A DNA stretch of 64,000 nt from Clostridioides difficile (GCF_001299635.1 NZ_JRHN01000038.1:1-64000), one strand, 5' to 3'. Counted from the first letter of the stretch, positions 26,796 to 35,959 are shown. Numbers and translations: made by a program. The notes: generated by a model from the letters alone, not told the origin.

Positions 26796-26991
26796 GTATA
26801 ACAAGAGATAAAATTGATTATACAATATATCTATATATACTTATATTTGCATTGATAAAAACGATTATGGATAAAAGGTAAAGCATGATAGAATTTAATG
26901 TAAAGGCTTGTATTTTGATGGAAAAATTTAGTTCTTACTGTTAAAAATACAAGCTAAACTATGAAGAAAAGTAATTGGGAGGAATATTTTC

Positions 26992-28143
26992 ATGACAAAT
27001 TTGCCAAAACAATTTGATAGCTTTAATGAAGCTAGACAAAAAGGATTTATAAATGCAAAGGAACTTAAAGAAAGTGGGAAAAAGATGGTTGGAGTTTTCT
27101 GTACCTTCACTCCAGTTGAAATTCCAATGGCAGCTGGTGCAACTGTAGTAGGTGTATGTGGAGTTAGTGAAGAGCCAATACCAGATGCAGAAAGAGTACT
27201 TCCAAGAAATCTTTGTCCTTTAATAAAATCAAGTTATGGGCATGCAATAACAGATACCTGTCCATATTTCTATTTTTCTGATTTATTAATAGGAGAAACT
27301 ACTTGTGATGGTAAGAAAAAGATGTATGAAGAACTTGCAAAGGTTAAACCAACTTATGTAATGCATCTTCCAAATACATCAAAAGGTGAATTTGCCTATA
27401 AGCTTTGGAAGGATGAAATGATAAGATTAAAAGATGAGGTTGAGAAATCCTTAGGTGTGACTATAACAGAAGATGATATAAGAGCTGCTATAAAAGATAA
27501 AAATGAAGAAAGAGAACTTTTAAAAGAGTTTTATGCACTTGGTAAATTGCAACCATCTGCACTTACAGGGCTTGAGCTACATAATGTTTTATATCAAGCA
27601 GGCTTCAAATTTGACCGTACGGAACTTAAGCAATCTTTAAGAAAAGTCATAGATGATATGAAAGAAAGATATGAAAAAGGAGAATGTCCAGTTAAAAAAG
27701 ATAAGCCAAGAATATTAATAACAGGTTCTCCTATTGGTGGAATAAGCGAAAAAATAGTTAAGACTTTAGAAGATGCAGGAGCTTCAGTTGTGGCATATGA
27801 ACTTTGTGGAGCTATTAGATCAAATGATTTGTTAGTTGATGAAGAAATAGAAGATGTTTATGATGCTTTAACACAAAAGTATATAAACATAGGATGTTCT
27901 TGTATGATGAATAATGATAATCGTATTGAATTATTAGATAGAATAATAGATGAATATAATGTTGATGCTGTAATAGATGTAGTTTTACAAGCATGTCATA
28001 CATTTAATATAGAAAGTTATAGAATAAGAGAATTTGTTACAAAAGAAAAAAACAAGCCATTTATGTCTCTTGAGACTGATTATTCAAAATCAGATACTGA
28101 ACAATTGAGAACTAGATTTGAAGCGTTTGTAGAGATGTTGTAG
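26992..28143 (+). CDS. 2-hydroxyacyl-CoA dehydratase-family protein, YjiM type (possible double-cubane cluster protein)
   Basis: 383 residues, the size of E. coli YjiM and a member of the HgdB/FldC-like family. Cysteines recur in VFCTF, NLCPL, DTCPYF, TTCDGKKK, ELCGA, GCSCMM and QACHTF, suitable for Fe-S cluster ligands. Related proteins either dehydrate 2-hydroxyacyl-CoA or carry an [8Fe-9S] double-cubane cluster and reduce small molecules. Only one dehydratase-like subunit is present, which favours the YjiM or double-cubane branch. It is followed 24 bases later by its ATPase activator. Confidence 0.82.
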   Translation: MTNLPKQFDSFNEARQKGFINAKELKESGKKMVGVFCTFTPVEIPMAAGATVVGVCGVSEEPIPDAERVLPRNLCPLIKSSYGHAITDTCPYFYFSDLLIGETTCDGKKKMYEELAKVKPTYVMHLPNTSKGEFAYKLWKDEMIRLKDEVEKSLGVTITEDDIRAAIKDKNEERELLKEFYALGKLQPSALTGLELHNVLYQAGFKFDRTELKQSLRKVIDDMKERYEKGECPVKKDKPRILITGSPIGGISEKIVKTLEDAGASVVAYELCGAIRSNDLLVDEEIEDVYDALTQKYINIGCSCMMNNDNRIELLDRIIDEYNVDAVIDVVLQACHTFNIESYRIREFVTKEKNKPFMSLETDYSKSDTEQLRTRFEAFVEML

Positions 28144-28167
28144 GAATACATAAAAGTAGGAGGAATT

Positions 28168-28923
28168 ATGTTTAGTATAGGAGTGGACTCAGGGTCAGTG
28201 GCAACAAAAGGTGTATTATTCGATGGTGAAAAAATTATTAAGAAAATAATTATACCAACTGGATGGAGCCCTAAAAGTACATCTAAACAGGTCTATGAGT
28301 TGTTAAGTAGTGAAATTGATAAAAAAGATATAAAAAAAGTAGTAGGGACAGGTTATGGAAGAGGAGTAATGGATTTTGCTGATAAGAAAGTGACAGAAAT
28401 AACTTGTCATACTAGAGGAGTTTATTTTTTAAATAGGAATATAAGGACTATTTTAGATGTAGGTGGTCAAGACAGTAAAGTTATAAACTTAGATAGAGAT
28501 GGAAATGTATTTAATTTTATAATGAATGATAAGTGTGCTGCAGGAACTGGTAGATTCTTAGAAATTACTTCTAATCTTTTGGGAAGTGATATAGAAAGTA
28601 TTGATACATTAGCTCAAGGACATAATCCAGTTAATATATCTAGTATGTGTACAGTTTTTGCTGAATCTGAAATTGTAAGTCTTTTAGCTCAAAATATTTC
28701 TACTGGAGAGGTAGCAGCAGGGATACTTAAATCTATTGCAAATAAATCTACTTCAATGCTGGCAAGAGGTGAGATAATAGATGAAGTTGCATTTACTGGA
28801 GGACTTGCAAAGAGTAAAGAATTAGTAAAAATGATAGAAGAAATACTGGACAGAAAAATTTTTATTGCAGAAGATACTCAAATAATGGGAGCCTTAGGGG
28901 CTGCTGTAATAGGGTTTAGATAA
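28168..28923 (+). CDS. Acyl-CoA dehydratase activase, YjiL type (ASKHA ATPase)
   Basis: 251 residues with ASKHA ATPase motifs GVDSGSVATKG near the N-terminus and DVGGQDSK. The two cluster-binding cysteines are in KCAAGTGRFLE and SMCTVFAESE, which in this family hold one [4Fe-4S] at the dimer interface. It injects a low-potential electron into the partner protein at the cost of ATP. It directly follows the YjiM-type gene, so the pair forms one functional unit. Confidence 0.92.
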   Translation: MFSIGVDSGSVATKGVLFDGEKIIKKIIIPTGWSPKSTSKQVYELLSSEIDKKDIKKVVGTGYGRGVMDFADKKVTEITCHTRGVYFLNRNIRTILDVGGQDSKVINLDRDGNVFNFIMNDKCAAGTGRFLEITSNLLGSDIESIDTLAQGHNPVNISSMCTVFAESEIVSLLAQNISTGEVAAGILKSIANKSTSMLARGEIIDEVAFTGGLAKSKELVKMIEEILDRKIFIAEDTQIMGALGAAVIGFR

Positions 28924-28947
28924 AATATATTAAAAATAAAACAAGAG

Positions 28948-28980
28948 AACTGGATTTATTTGGGATAAATCCAGTTTTTT
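28948..28980 (+). terminator. Intrinsic terminator
   Basis: AACTGGATTTAT (28948-28959) pairs with ATAAATCCAGTT (28965-28976), then T run. It ends the YjiM/YjiL-type operon. Confidence 0.92.
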
Positions 28981-29115
28981 ATTTTATTTTGTTTATTTAT
29001 AAATGGAAACTTTGGTATAATTGATTTAAATGATTATATATTTGTAAATAATTTATATTTAGTCATATATAACATTAAAGTTTTTAAAATTAGCTCAAAG
29101 TGAGGGGGAGAACGC

Positions 29116-31503
29116 GTGAAGAAATTTGCTTCAAAACAAGCAGCAAGATTTGTTGCACTATTTTTAATATCTATTTTAGTAATGTCAACAATTCCTGTAT
29201 CAGCTGACAGTAGTAGTACATTGAATCAGATAAAAAAAGCAGAATACAGTGAAACTTATAAACAATATCTAAAAGATGCTAAAAATGGACGTACAGAAAA
29301 ATATAATGGTATTATACCAAATCCATATCAACTGGAAGGTACTCAAATTCAGAGTAAAGGAAGAACCGCACCAGCATCTTATGACCCTAGAAAATTAGGT
29401 CTTATGACATCAGTAAAAAATCAAGAAAATCTAGGAATATGCTGGGATTTCGCTGCAATGGCAACTTTAGAGAGTTTCTTGAAATTAAATAACTATGGAG
29501 ATTATGATTTATCAGAAGAACATCTAAGATGGTGGGCTTCAGAGGGTGAATATGGATGGACTGTAAATGACATGGATGGTGCTTTAAATTATGAAGCTAT
29601 GGGCTATTTAACATCTTGGTCAGGTCCTAAATTGGAAAAAGACATTCCATACAATGGTAAAGTATCTAAAGCACAAGGAGCTACAAAGCCAACTAATATG
29701 AATACAGCTCCAACTGTTTTTAATGTAACAGATGCTGTATGTGTAAGTAATGATATAAATTCTACAAAAAATGCTATATTGCAGTATGGAGCAGTAACAT
29801 CTGGTTATTATGAAGATATTAAATATCAAAGTGAAAATCAAAATGCATACTATTGCCCAACAAAAAGTTTTAATACTAATCATGCTATTTCAATTGTGGG
29901 CTGGGATGATAACTATTCTAAAGACAATTTTAATGCAAACATTAAACCATCAAAAAATGGTGCTTGGCTAATAAAAAATAGCTGGGGAGATTATAATTCT
30001 GAGAATGGATATTTCTGGATATCTTATGAAGATAAAACACTTATGTCTGATATAGATAACTTTTCAATCAAAGGTGGTCAAAAGCCAAATGATGACGAAA
30101 AAATGTATCAACATGACTATGCAAGTATTGTTCCTTTAATTTCAAACAAAATAACAGCTGCAAATGTATTTAATTTTAATAGAGGTGATGAGACTCTAAA
30201 ATCTGTAATGTTCTTAACTGAGAGTATAGGGGCTAAATATGAAGTATATTATGCTCCAGTAGTAAATGGTATACCTCAAGAGAATAATATGAAAAAGTTA
30301 AAAGAAGGTACTGCACAATATTCAGGATACATAACAGTTCCAATTGATTCTTTTGATATACCAGCAGGAAAAGGAGCAATTGTAGTCAGTATAGAGGCAA
30401 AAAATGGAGAATCAACTATAGGCTCTGAATCAAATGTACCAGGATACGATACATTTAAAGCAAAAGCTAATTTAGGTGAAAGTTACGTTATAGATAGTAC
30501 TGGAAAATTCTTCGATATAAATAGAGATAGCAACTTCTATCCATGTAATTTCACTATAAAAGCTGTTACAGAAAAGTCTTCTGGAGAGAGTATACCAAAT
30601 GAGTCTTTAATTGGTAGTGATAGATATGAAACTGCTATCAAAGTTAGTCAAAATGGTTTTAATTCTTCAGAAAATGTAGTTTTAGTAAATGGAGGTTCAA
30701 TAGTGGACGCATTAGCAGCAACTCCTTTTACATCTGCTATCAATTCGCCAATACTATTAACACAAAAAGAAACTTTGAATTCAAAGACTAAGGCTGAGAT
30801 ACAAAGATTAGGTGTTAAGAAAGTATACTTAATAGGTGGAGAGAATTCTATAAGTAAAGAAATTGAACAACAATTAAAAAACTTAAACATATCAATAGAG
30901 AGAATATCAGGAAGTGATAGATATAAGACAAGTTTACTATTAGCTCAAAAACTAAATAGTATAAAAAGTGTTTCTCAAATAGCAGTTGTTAATGGAGTAA
31001 AGGGATTAGCTGATGCCATTAGTGTAGGAGCAGCCGCAGCAGAAAATAATATACCAATTATACTTGCAAATGAAAAAAGCGAATTGCAAGGAGCTGATGA
31101 TTTTTTAAATTCATTAAATATAGATAAATCTTATATTATTGGAGGAACAGTATCTTTATCAAGTAATTTAGAGAGTAAATTGAAAAATCCAATTAGATTA
31201 TCTGGTAGTAGTAGAGATGAAACTAATTCCAAGATAATAGATAATTTTTATAAAAAAGATACTTTAAAAAATGCATTTGTAGTTAAAAATGGAATTAAGA
31301 GTCAAAATGATTTGATAGATGGCTTGGCAGTTGGTCCTCTAGGGTCTAAAACTGGTTCACCAGTAATTTTAGTTGGAGACAAACTAGCTGATAGCCAAAA
31401 AGAAGTTCTTAAAAACAAGACTTTAGAAAAAGTAACTCAAGTTGGTGGTGGAGCAAATCAAAATGCATTTAAAGAGTTAGTAAAATTAAAGAGTGCTAAA
31501 TAA
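29116..31503 (+). CDS. cwp13: Cell-wall cysteine protease with CWB2 repeats (Cwp13-like)
   Basis: 795 residues, GTG start. The signal peptide is ~1-30 (cleavage near VSA-DS). A papain-family C1A domain has catalytic Cys109 (GICWDFA), His256 (TNHAISIVGWDD) and Asn288 (IKNSWGDY). A lectin-like linker domain covers ~325-490. Three CWB2 repeats follow from ~497, opening with SLIGSDRYET, RISGSDRYKT and RLSGSSRDET, which anchor S-layer proteins to wall polymer. Length and order match C. difficile Cwp84 and Cwp13; the genomic context outside the slpA locus favours Cwp13. Confidence 0.9.
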   Translation: MKKFASKQAARFVALFLISILVMSTIPVSADSSSTLNQIKKAEYSETYKQYLKDAKNGRTEKYNGIIPNPYQLEGTQIQSKGRTAPASYDPRKLGLMTSVKNQENLGICWDFAAMATLESFLKLNNYGDYDLSEEHLRWWASEGEYGWTVNDMDGALNYEAMGYLTSWSGPKLEKDIPYNGKVSKAQGATKPTNMNTAPTVFNVTDAVCVSNDINSTKNAILQYGAVTSGYYEDIKYQSENQNAYYCPTKSFNTNHAISIVGWDDNYSKDNFNANIKPSKNGAWLIKNSWGDYNSENGYFWISYEDKTLMSDIDNFSIKGGQKPNDDEKMYQHDYASIVPLISNKITAANVFNFNRGDETLKSVMFLTESIGAKYEVYYAPVVNGIPQENNMKKLKEGTAQYSGYITVPIDSFDIPAGKGAIVVSIEAKNGESTIGSESNVPGYDTFKAKANLGESYVIDSTGKFFDINRDSNFYPCNFTIKAVTEKSSGESIPNESLIGSDRYETAIKVSQNGFNSSENVVLVNGGSIVDALAATPFTSAINSPILLTQKETLNSKTKAEIQRLGVKKVYLIGGENSISKEIEQQLKNLNISIERISGSDRYKTSLLLAQKLNSIKSVSQIAVVNGVKGLADAISVGAAAAENNIPIILANEKSELQGADDFLNSLNIDKSYIIGGTVSLSSNLESKLKNPIRLSGSSRDETNSKIIDNFYKKDTLKNAFVVKNGIKSQNDLIDGLAVGPLGSKTGSPVILVGDKLADSQKEVLKNKTLEKVTQVGGGANQNAFKELVKLKSAK

Positions 31504-31543
31504 GATACTTAAATATTAATATGTATTAGTAATTTTTATTAAT

Positions 31544-31619
31544 AAGAGCTGAAAATAATTATTTTAAATTATTGATAAATAAAATAATCAATAATTATAA
31601 AATTTTATTTTCAGCTTTT
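31544..31619 (+). terminator. Long hairpin terminator after the cysteine protease gene
   Basis: AAGAGCTGAAAAT pairs with ATTTTCAGCTTTT at the base, with an inner ATTATTGA/TCAATAAT stem. It is an imperfect 76-base hairpin with a T-rich right flank. Confidence 0.75.
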
Positions 31620-31656
31620 AATTTGCATATTATACATTTAAAAACACAAATAAAAA

Positions 31657-31702
31657 GGGTTATTTTATACAGAAAATTTTGCATTTTATATATAAATAAC
31701 CC
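31657..31702 (-). terminator. Intrinsic terminator of the minus-strand hypothetical gene
   Basis: On the minus strand GGGTTATTT and AAATAACCC pair across a loop, followed by TTTTTATTT. It lies just after the stop of the gene at 31719. Confidence 0.8.
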
Positions 31703-31718
31703 ATATATAATTAACTTT

Positions 31719-31952
31719 TTATAGTGTTCTAATAGATATTATTGAGCTTAATGGTAAATATAATGTGTAAGTTTCGTTTAAAGTTGGATTAGAGTCATCT
31801 ATATATCTTGAGCAAAGTGTAATTGATAAGCTGTCTGCTTCTATAATTTCACCATATAGAGGACAACTGCTAAAATAAGAATGCACTTCAACATATTTAT
31901 TTAAGTTTTCTTGTACATAATCTTGAAAACGGTTCTTTGTAGTAGTAGTCAT
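31719..31952 (-). CDS. Small hypothetical protein
   Basis: 77 residues beginning MTTTTKNRFQDYVQENLNKYV. The C-terminal beta-rich part (GEIIEADSLSITLCSRYID ... YLPLSSIISIRTL) resembles small SM-like or DUF2642-type folds that end in a SIIxI strand, but the match is weak. AAAGGAG precedes the ATG and its own terminator follows. Function unknown. Confidence 0.6.
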   Translation of the reverse strand: MTTTTKNRFQDYVQENLNKYVEVHSYFSSCPLYGEIIEADSLSITLCSRYIDDSNPTLNETYTLYLPLSSIISIRTL

Positions 31953-32161
31953 GAAATCAACTCCTTTATTTTTTATTAAAAATGAAATTTTTAAAAAGAT
32001 GAATATGATTACTTCTATTAGAAACTAAGTTAAAAAATAAGCAAATAGATATGAAAATTAGAATAATATATTATTTATACTTATATTATAACACTATAGA
32101 ATAAAAAATGCTATAAAAAATTCAGAATTTTCGAAGATTTTTAAGTATATTAATAAAGCTA

Positions 32162-32190
32162 TTGACAGTTAATAAAAAAAGTATTATATT
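32162..32190 (+). promoter_or_regulatory. Sigma-A promoter of the TetR gene
   Basis: TTGACA (32162-32167), 17-base spacer, TATATT (32185-32190), about 40 bases before the start codon. Confidence 0.75.
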
Positions 32191-32214
32191 GACTGTATAA
32201 AATATTTTAGTCAA
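32189..32214. promoter_or_regulatory. Candidate TetR operator O1
   Basis: TTGACT (32189-32194) and AGTCAA (32209-32214) form an inverted repeat over the -10 and start site of the regulator promoter. A near copy occurs at 32887-32911 before the transporter genes. Confidence 0.65.
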
Positions 32215-32229
32215 AATGGAGGAGAAAAA

Positions 32230-32820
32230 ATGCCTAAATCATATTCTGATAAAGAAAGAGAGTATATAATAAAAAGGCTTAAGGAAGAAGCAAGCTTATG
32301 TATGGAGCAATATGGTATCAGAAAGACTACTGTTGATGAGCTTGTAAGAAGGGTAAAAATACCAAAAGGAACTTTTTATTTATTTTTTCAATCAAAAGAA
32401 GTACTCTTTTTTGAGGTACTTAGAGATATACATGATTCTATACAGAAACAGATTCTGTACGAAATAGGGAGGATAGATGAAAATATTACATGTGAGCAAT
32501 TGACAGAGATATTTATGAAATTTTATAAACTAGTTGATAGTACCTCGATTTTAAATATTATGGTAAGTGGAGAACTTGAAATCTTAATGCGAAAGTTACC
32601 AGATTCTATAATGGAAGAACATTTCAAACATGATGATTTTGAAATTGGAGAGATTATATCTTATATACCAAATGCAAAAAATAAGGATATAGAAAGCTTT
32701 AGTGGCGCTTTTAGAGCAGTTTTTCTTACTATGTTATATAAACGAGAAGTTGGAAGTGATTGCTTTGAAGATGCTTTAAGGTTAATGATAAATGGATTAG
32801 TTATACAACTTATAAAGTAG
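32230..32820 (+). CDS. TetR/AcrR-family transcriptional regulator
   Basis: 196 residues. The N-terminal TetR HTH at ~24-55 reads GIRKTTVDELVRRVKIPKGTFYLFFQSKEVLFFEV in two halves. A variable ligand domain follows. GGAGG lies six bases before the ATG. It precedes a three-gene ABC transporter by 113 bases, and both promoters carry the same inverted repeat, so it very likely represses itself and the transporter. Confidence 0.92.
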   Translation: MPKSYSDKEREYIIKRLKEEASLCMEQYGIRKTTVDELVRRVKIPKGTFYLFFQSKEVLFFEVLRDIHDSIQKQILYEIGRIDENITCEQLTEIFMKFYKLVDSTSILNIMVSGELEILMRKLPDSIMEEHFKHDDFEIGEIISYIPNAKNKDIESFSGAFRAVFLTMLYKREVGSDCFEDALRLMINGLVIQLIK

Positions 32821-32886
32821 AGTTTAACTTTTGTTTGCTAATTGTTTTTATAGAGAATAGTTAACAAACAAAAAAATTATCTTTTA

Positions 32887-32911
32887 TTGACTATATAATT
32901 AAAATGGTCAA
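32887..32911. promoter_or_regulatory. Candidate TetR operator O2
   Basis: TTGACT (32887-32892) and GTCAA (32907-32911) arms, with TATAAT (32894-32899) inside. The site would block the ABC operon promoter when occupied. Confidence 0.6.
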
Positions 32912-32933
32912 AAAGTAGAAAGGATGGTATAAA

Positions 32934-33779
32934 ATGATTAAGGTTGATAATTTATCATTTAGTTACACAGATAGAGATTTTTTACAAAATATTAATTTTA
33001 AAGTAGGGAAGGGGGAAATACTAGGATTCTTAGGTCCATCTGGGGCAGGAAAATCAACACTACAAAAGATTCTAATTGGCATGATAACCAATTACAAAGG
33101 AAGTGTAGTTGTTAATGGAATAGAAAGTAAAAAATGTTCAAATAAATTTTATGAAAATATAGGTGTTGATTTTGAATTTCCAAGTTTGTATGAAAAATTG
33201 ACTGCAATAGAAAATCTAAAATATTTTGGTTCTTTATATTCCAAAAAATTGCTACCTATTGATGAACTATTAAAATCAGTAGGTTTAGAAAATGAAGGAA
33301 ATAAAAAGATATCTGAATATTCAAAAGGGATGAAATCTAGACTAAATTTTATAAAAGCTTTATTACATAATCCAGATATTTTATTTTTGGATGAACCAAC
33401 AAGTGGTCTTGACCCATCAAACAGCAAAATTATGAAAGACATAATTTTATCAGAAAAGTCTAAAGGTAAAACTATTATCTTAACAACTCATAATATGCTG
33501 GATGCAACAGAGCTTTGTGATAGGGTAGCGTTTATTGTAAATGGAAAAATATCTGCATTAGATACACCACATAACCTTATCATGTCAAAAGGAGCTATCA
33601 AAATCAGATATACTTATTTTGATAATGGAGAAAAAACTTCTGAATGTTTTTTGAACAATACTAGTAATGACAAAAACTTGAATATGCTTATTAAAAAAAA
33701 TAAACTTTTATCAATACATAGTAGCGAACCAACATTAAATGATATTTTCATTGAGATAACAGGGAGGAACTTACAATGA
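32934..33779 (+). CDS. ABC transporter ATP-binding protein
   Basis: 281 residues: Walker A GPSGAGKST (~37-45), a signature motif degenerated to YSKGMKSRL, Walker B ILFLDEPTSGLDP and switch histidine in TTHNM. The C-terminal ~60 residues are an accessory domain as in ABC-2 exporters. It energises the two membrane subunits that follow; overlap with the first is four bases (ATGA). The likely role is export of a toxic compound or antibiotic, judged only from the TetR control. Confidence 0.92.
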   Translation: MIKVDNLSFSYTDRDFLQNINFKVGKGEILGFLGPSGAGKSTLQKILIGMITNYKGSVVVNGIESKKCSNKFYENIGVDFEFPSLYEKLTAIENLKYFGSLYSKKLLPIDELLKSVGLENEGNKKISEYSKGMKSRLNFIKALLHNPDILFLDEPTSGLDPSNSKIMKDIILSEKSKGKTIILTTHNMLDATELCDRVAFIVNGKISALDTPHNLIMSKGAIKIRYTYFDNGEKTSECFLNNTSNDKNLNMLIKKNKLLSIHSSEPTLNDIFIEITGRNLQ

Positions 33780-34459
33780 GACTAAAAAACCTTATAGTAG
33801 GAGATATAAAGTTTCAATTTAAATATGGTTTTTATTTTTTATATATTATTTTAAGTATTATATATATTTGTGTTATCAATGTATTTCCGACTTTTATGAG
33901 AGAAAAGATAGCCATAATTATGATTTATTCTGACCCAGCAGCAATGGGATTGTTTTTTATGGGGGCTATTGTACTTCTTGAGAAAAGTCAACGAGTTTTA
34001 AATTCTTTAACTGTATCTCCAGTAAAAGTGTCAGAATACATTTTATCAAAGGTAATTTCACTAGGAATAATATCTAGTATTGTTGCTATATTTATTGCCA
34101 GTGCAGTAAATTTAGATAACATTGTAATAATAATTATAGGAACTTTTTTTTCTTCTGTTATATTTTCTTTACTTGGATTGATGATTGCAAGTAGAGTATC
34201 TAGCTTAAATAAGTTTATTGTTTCAACTATTCCTATTGAGATTATATGTTTTATTCCACCAATACTCAATGTATTTATTGACACAAAATCATATATAGAT
34301 TTTTATCCTTTTAATGTATGTATTTCTCTTATTAGTGGGGATAAAAGTTTTATAGTAATTAATATTTTAATTTTAATATTAATGATAATAATAACTTATT
34401 TTATAACCTATTATTTTATTTGTAGTAGTTGGAAAAAGGTAGGTGGAGTAAAATTATGA
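33776..34459 (+). CDS. ABC-2 type transporter permease
   Basis: 227 residues with six predicted membrane helices and the ABC-2 loop motif LEKSQRVLNSLTVSPVKVSEYILSK (seen at ~65-90), typical for exporters. Start and stop overlap its neighbours by four bases on both sides (ATGA), so the operon is tightly coupled. It forms the membrane channel with the next gene product. Confidence 0.85.
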   Translation: MRLKNLIVGDIKFQFKYGFYFLYIILSIIYICVINVFPTFMREKIAIIMIYSDPAAMGLFFMGAIVLLEKSQRVLNSLTVSPVKVSEYILSKVISLGIISSIVAIFIASAVNLDNIVIIIIGTFFSSVIFSLLGLMIASRVSSLNKFIVSTIPIEIICFIPPILNVFIDTKSYIDFYPFNVCISLISGDKSFIVINILILILMIIITYFITYYFICSSWKKVGGVKL

Positions 34460-35172
34460 TAAAGATTATAAATGCTTTTAAACAAGAGTTTGGGCAAGTT
34501 AAAAGAGATGCCATCCTTTTTGTAGTATGTGTTTCTCCAATACTGTGTGGAGTATTTATAAAATTTGGAATACCATTAATACAAGATATATTGTCTGATA
34601 AGTTTTACTATCAGTTAAATTTAAAGTCATATTTCTTGATGTTTGATTTGCTTATGGCTTTTATTACACCTTTTATGTTCTCCTTTGCTTCTACAATGGT
34701 CATATTAGGAGAGATTGATGACAATATTTCAAGGTATTTAATAGTAACCCCACTTGGTAAAACTGGTTATCTTATTTCAAGACTTGGAATACCAACTATT
34801 TTAGCATTTGTTATTACAGTAGTTTTATTAATGATTTTTTCTTTAACTAAAATCACTTTCTTGTCAAACATATTAATTTCTTTAATAGCTTTGTTACAAG
34901 CAACCATTACATCAATGTTGGTGATTTCTTTATCCTCAAATAAATTGGAAGGAATGGCTATTACTAAATTATCAGGTGTTTTTATAATGGGTATTTTAGC
35001 ACCATTTTTTATTTTTAATAGAGTACAATATATTCTCTTTTTCTTGCCAACATTTTGGTTGTCAAAGGCGTTTAAGGAAAGTAATTATATATATGTATTT
35101 ATTTCATTTTTTATATCATTAGTATGGATTTTTTTACTATTTAAAAAATTTAGTAAAAAAATAATCAAGTAA
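34456..35172 (+). CDS. ABC transporter permease, second subunit
   Basis: About 238 residues from the ATG at 34456, which overlaps the previous stop (ATGA) and follows AGGTGGAG. Six hydrophobic segments and the motif GEIDDNISRYLIVTPLGKTGYLISR resemble its partner, so the two permeases are distant paralogues that should heterodimerise. It is the last gene of the TetR-controlled unit. Confidence 0.85.
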   Translation: MIKIINAFKQEFGQVKRDAILFVVCVSPILCGVFIKFGIPLIQDILSDKFYYQLNLKSYFLMFDLLMAFITPFMFSFASTMVILGEIDDNISRYLIVTPLGKTGYLISRLGIPTILAFVITVVLLMIFSLTKITFLSNILISLIALLQATITSMLVISLSSNKLEGMAITKLSGVFIMGILAPFFIFNRVQYILFFLPTFWLSKAFKESNYIYVFISFFISLVWIFLLFKKFSKKIIK

Positions 35173-35188
35173 GACAATTTATAGAATG

Positions 35189-35247
35189 AATGTAAGGTTA
35201 ATTTGACATTGAGAGTAAAAAATGTTACATTTGAAATGTAAGGTTAA
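35189..35247. promoter_or_regulatory. Promoter and operator array of the XRE gene
   Basis: The sigma-A promoter is TTGACA (35203-35208), 17 bases, TACATT (35226-35231). A perfect palindrome TTACATTTGAAATGTAA (35225-35241) covers the -10. AATGTAAGGTTAA is repeated at 35189-35201 and 35235-35247. This layout suggests autorepression. Confidence 0.65.
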
Positions 35248-35268
35248 CATTACATGAATGGAGTATGT

Positions 35269-35523
35269 ATGAAAAATAAAATAAAGATATTAAGAGAAAA
35301 TTTAGGTTTAACACAAGAACAACTTGGCATATTAGTTGGAACGTCTAGACAGGCGATAAATGCTATAGAAACTGGTAAAAATGAACCTTCAATATGGTTA
35401 GCATATGATATTTCAAGTGTTTTTAATGAGCCAATTGAGAGTGTATTTTTATTTGAAGAAAGTGAAAGAAAATCAAGAGCACAGATAAGTAGGGGGGAAC
35501 ATTATGGCTCTAAGAGAGATTAG
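35269..35523 (+). CDS. Small XRE-family HTH regulator
   Basis: 84 residues from the ATG at 35269 (GGAG five bases upstream). Nearly all of it is a single Cro/C1-type HTH, NLGLTQEQLGILVGTSRQAINAIETGKNEPS, of the YgzD/SinR-like short regulator kind. The last 20 bases overlap the peptide deformylase gene, so the two are translated together. The operator array at its promoter points to self-control. Confidence 0.88.
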   Translation: MKNKIKILRENLGLTQEQLGILVGTSRQAINAIETGKNEPSIWLAYDISSVFNEPIESVFLFEESERKSRAQISRGEHYGSKRD

Positions 35524-35959
35524 AACTTTTGATGATGAAATTTTAAGAAAAAAGAGTAAGTATGTAGAAAATGTAAATAATAAGATAAGAGAGATATTAA
35601 ATGATATGGCAGAGACTATGTATAATACGCCAAATGGTGGAGGACTGGCTGGATGCCAAGTAGGAGTATTAAAACGATTAGTTGTTATAGATTTAGGAGA
35701 AGGTCTTATTAAGCTTGTTAATCCTGAAATTGTTAAAGAAGAAGGAGAACAAATTGTTGTTGAAGGTTGTCTAAGTTTTCCTGAAACATGGGGAAAATTA
35801 AAAAGACCGAAAAAAGTTACAGTACAAGCTTTAAATGAGTATGGTGAAAAAATAGAAATTAAAGGTTCAGGTTTTATGGCAAAATGTCTTTGTCATGAGA
35901 TAGACCATTTAAATGGTATAGTTTTTACAGATAAAATTATTGAACATGTAAAGTTATAA
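35504..35959 (+). CDS. def: Peptide deformylase
   Basis: 151 residues with the three deformylase motifs: GGGLAGCQVG (a variant of GxGLAAPQ), EGCLSFP with the metal-binding cysteine, and CHEIDHLNG (HEXXH). It removes the formyl group from nascent proteins. The motif I change (Ala-Pro to Gly-Cys) is unusual. The location downstream of a small regulator, not next to fmt, suggests a secondary regulated copy. Confidence 0.92.
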   Translation: MALREIRTFDDEILRKKSKYVENVNNKIREILNDMAETMYNTPNGGGLAGCQVGVLKRLVVIDLGEGLIKLVNPEIVKEEGEQIVVEGCLSFPETWGKLKRPKKVTVQALNEYGEKIEIKGSGFMAKCLCHEIDHLNGIVFTDKIIEHVKL

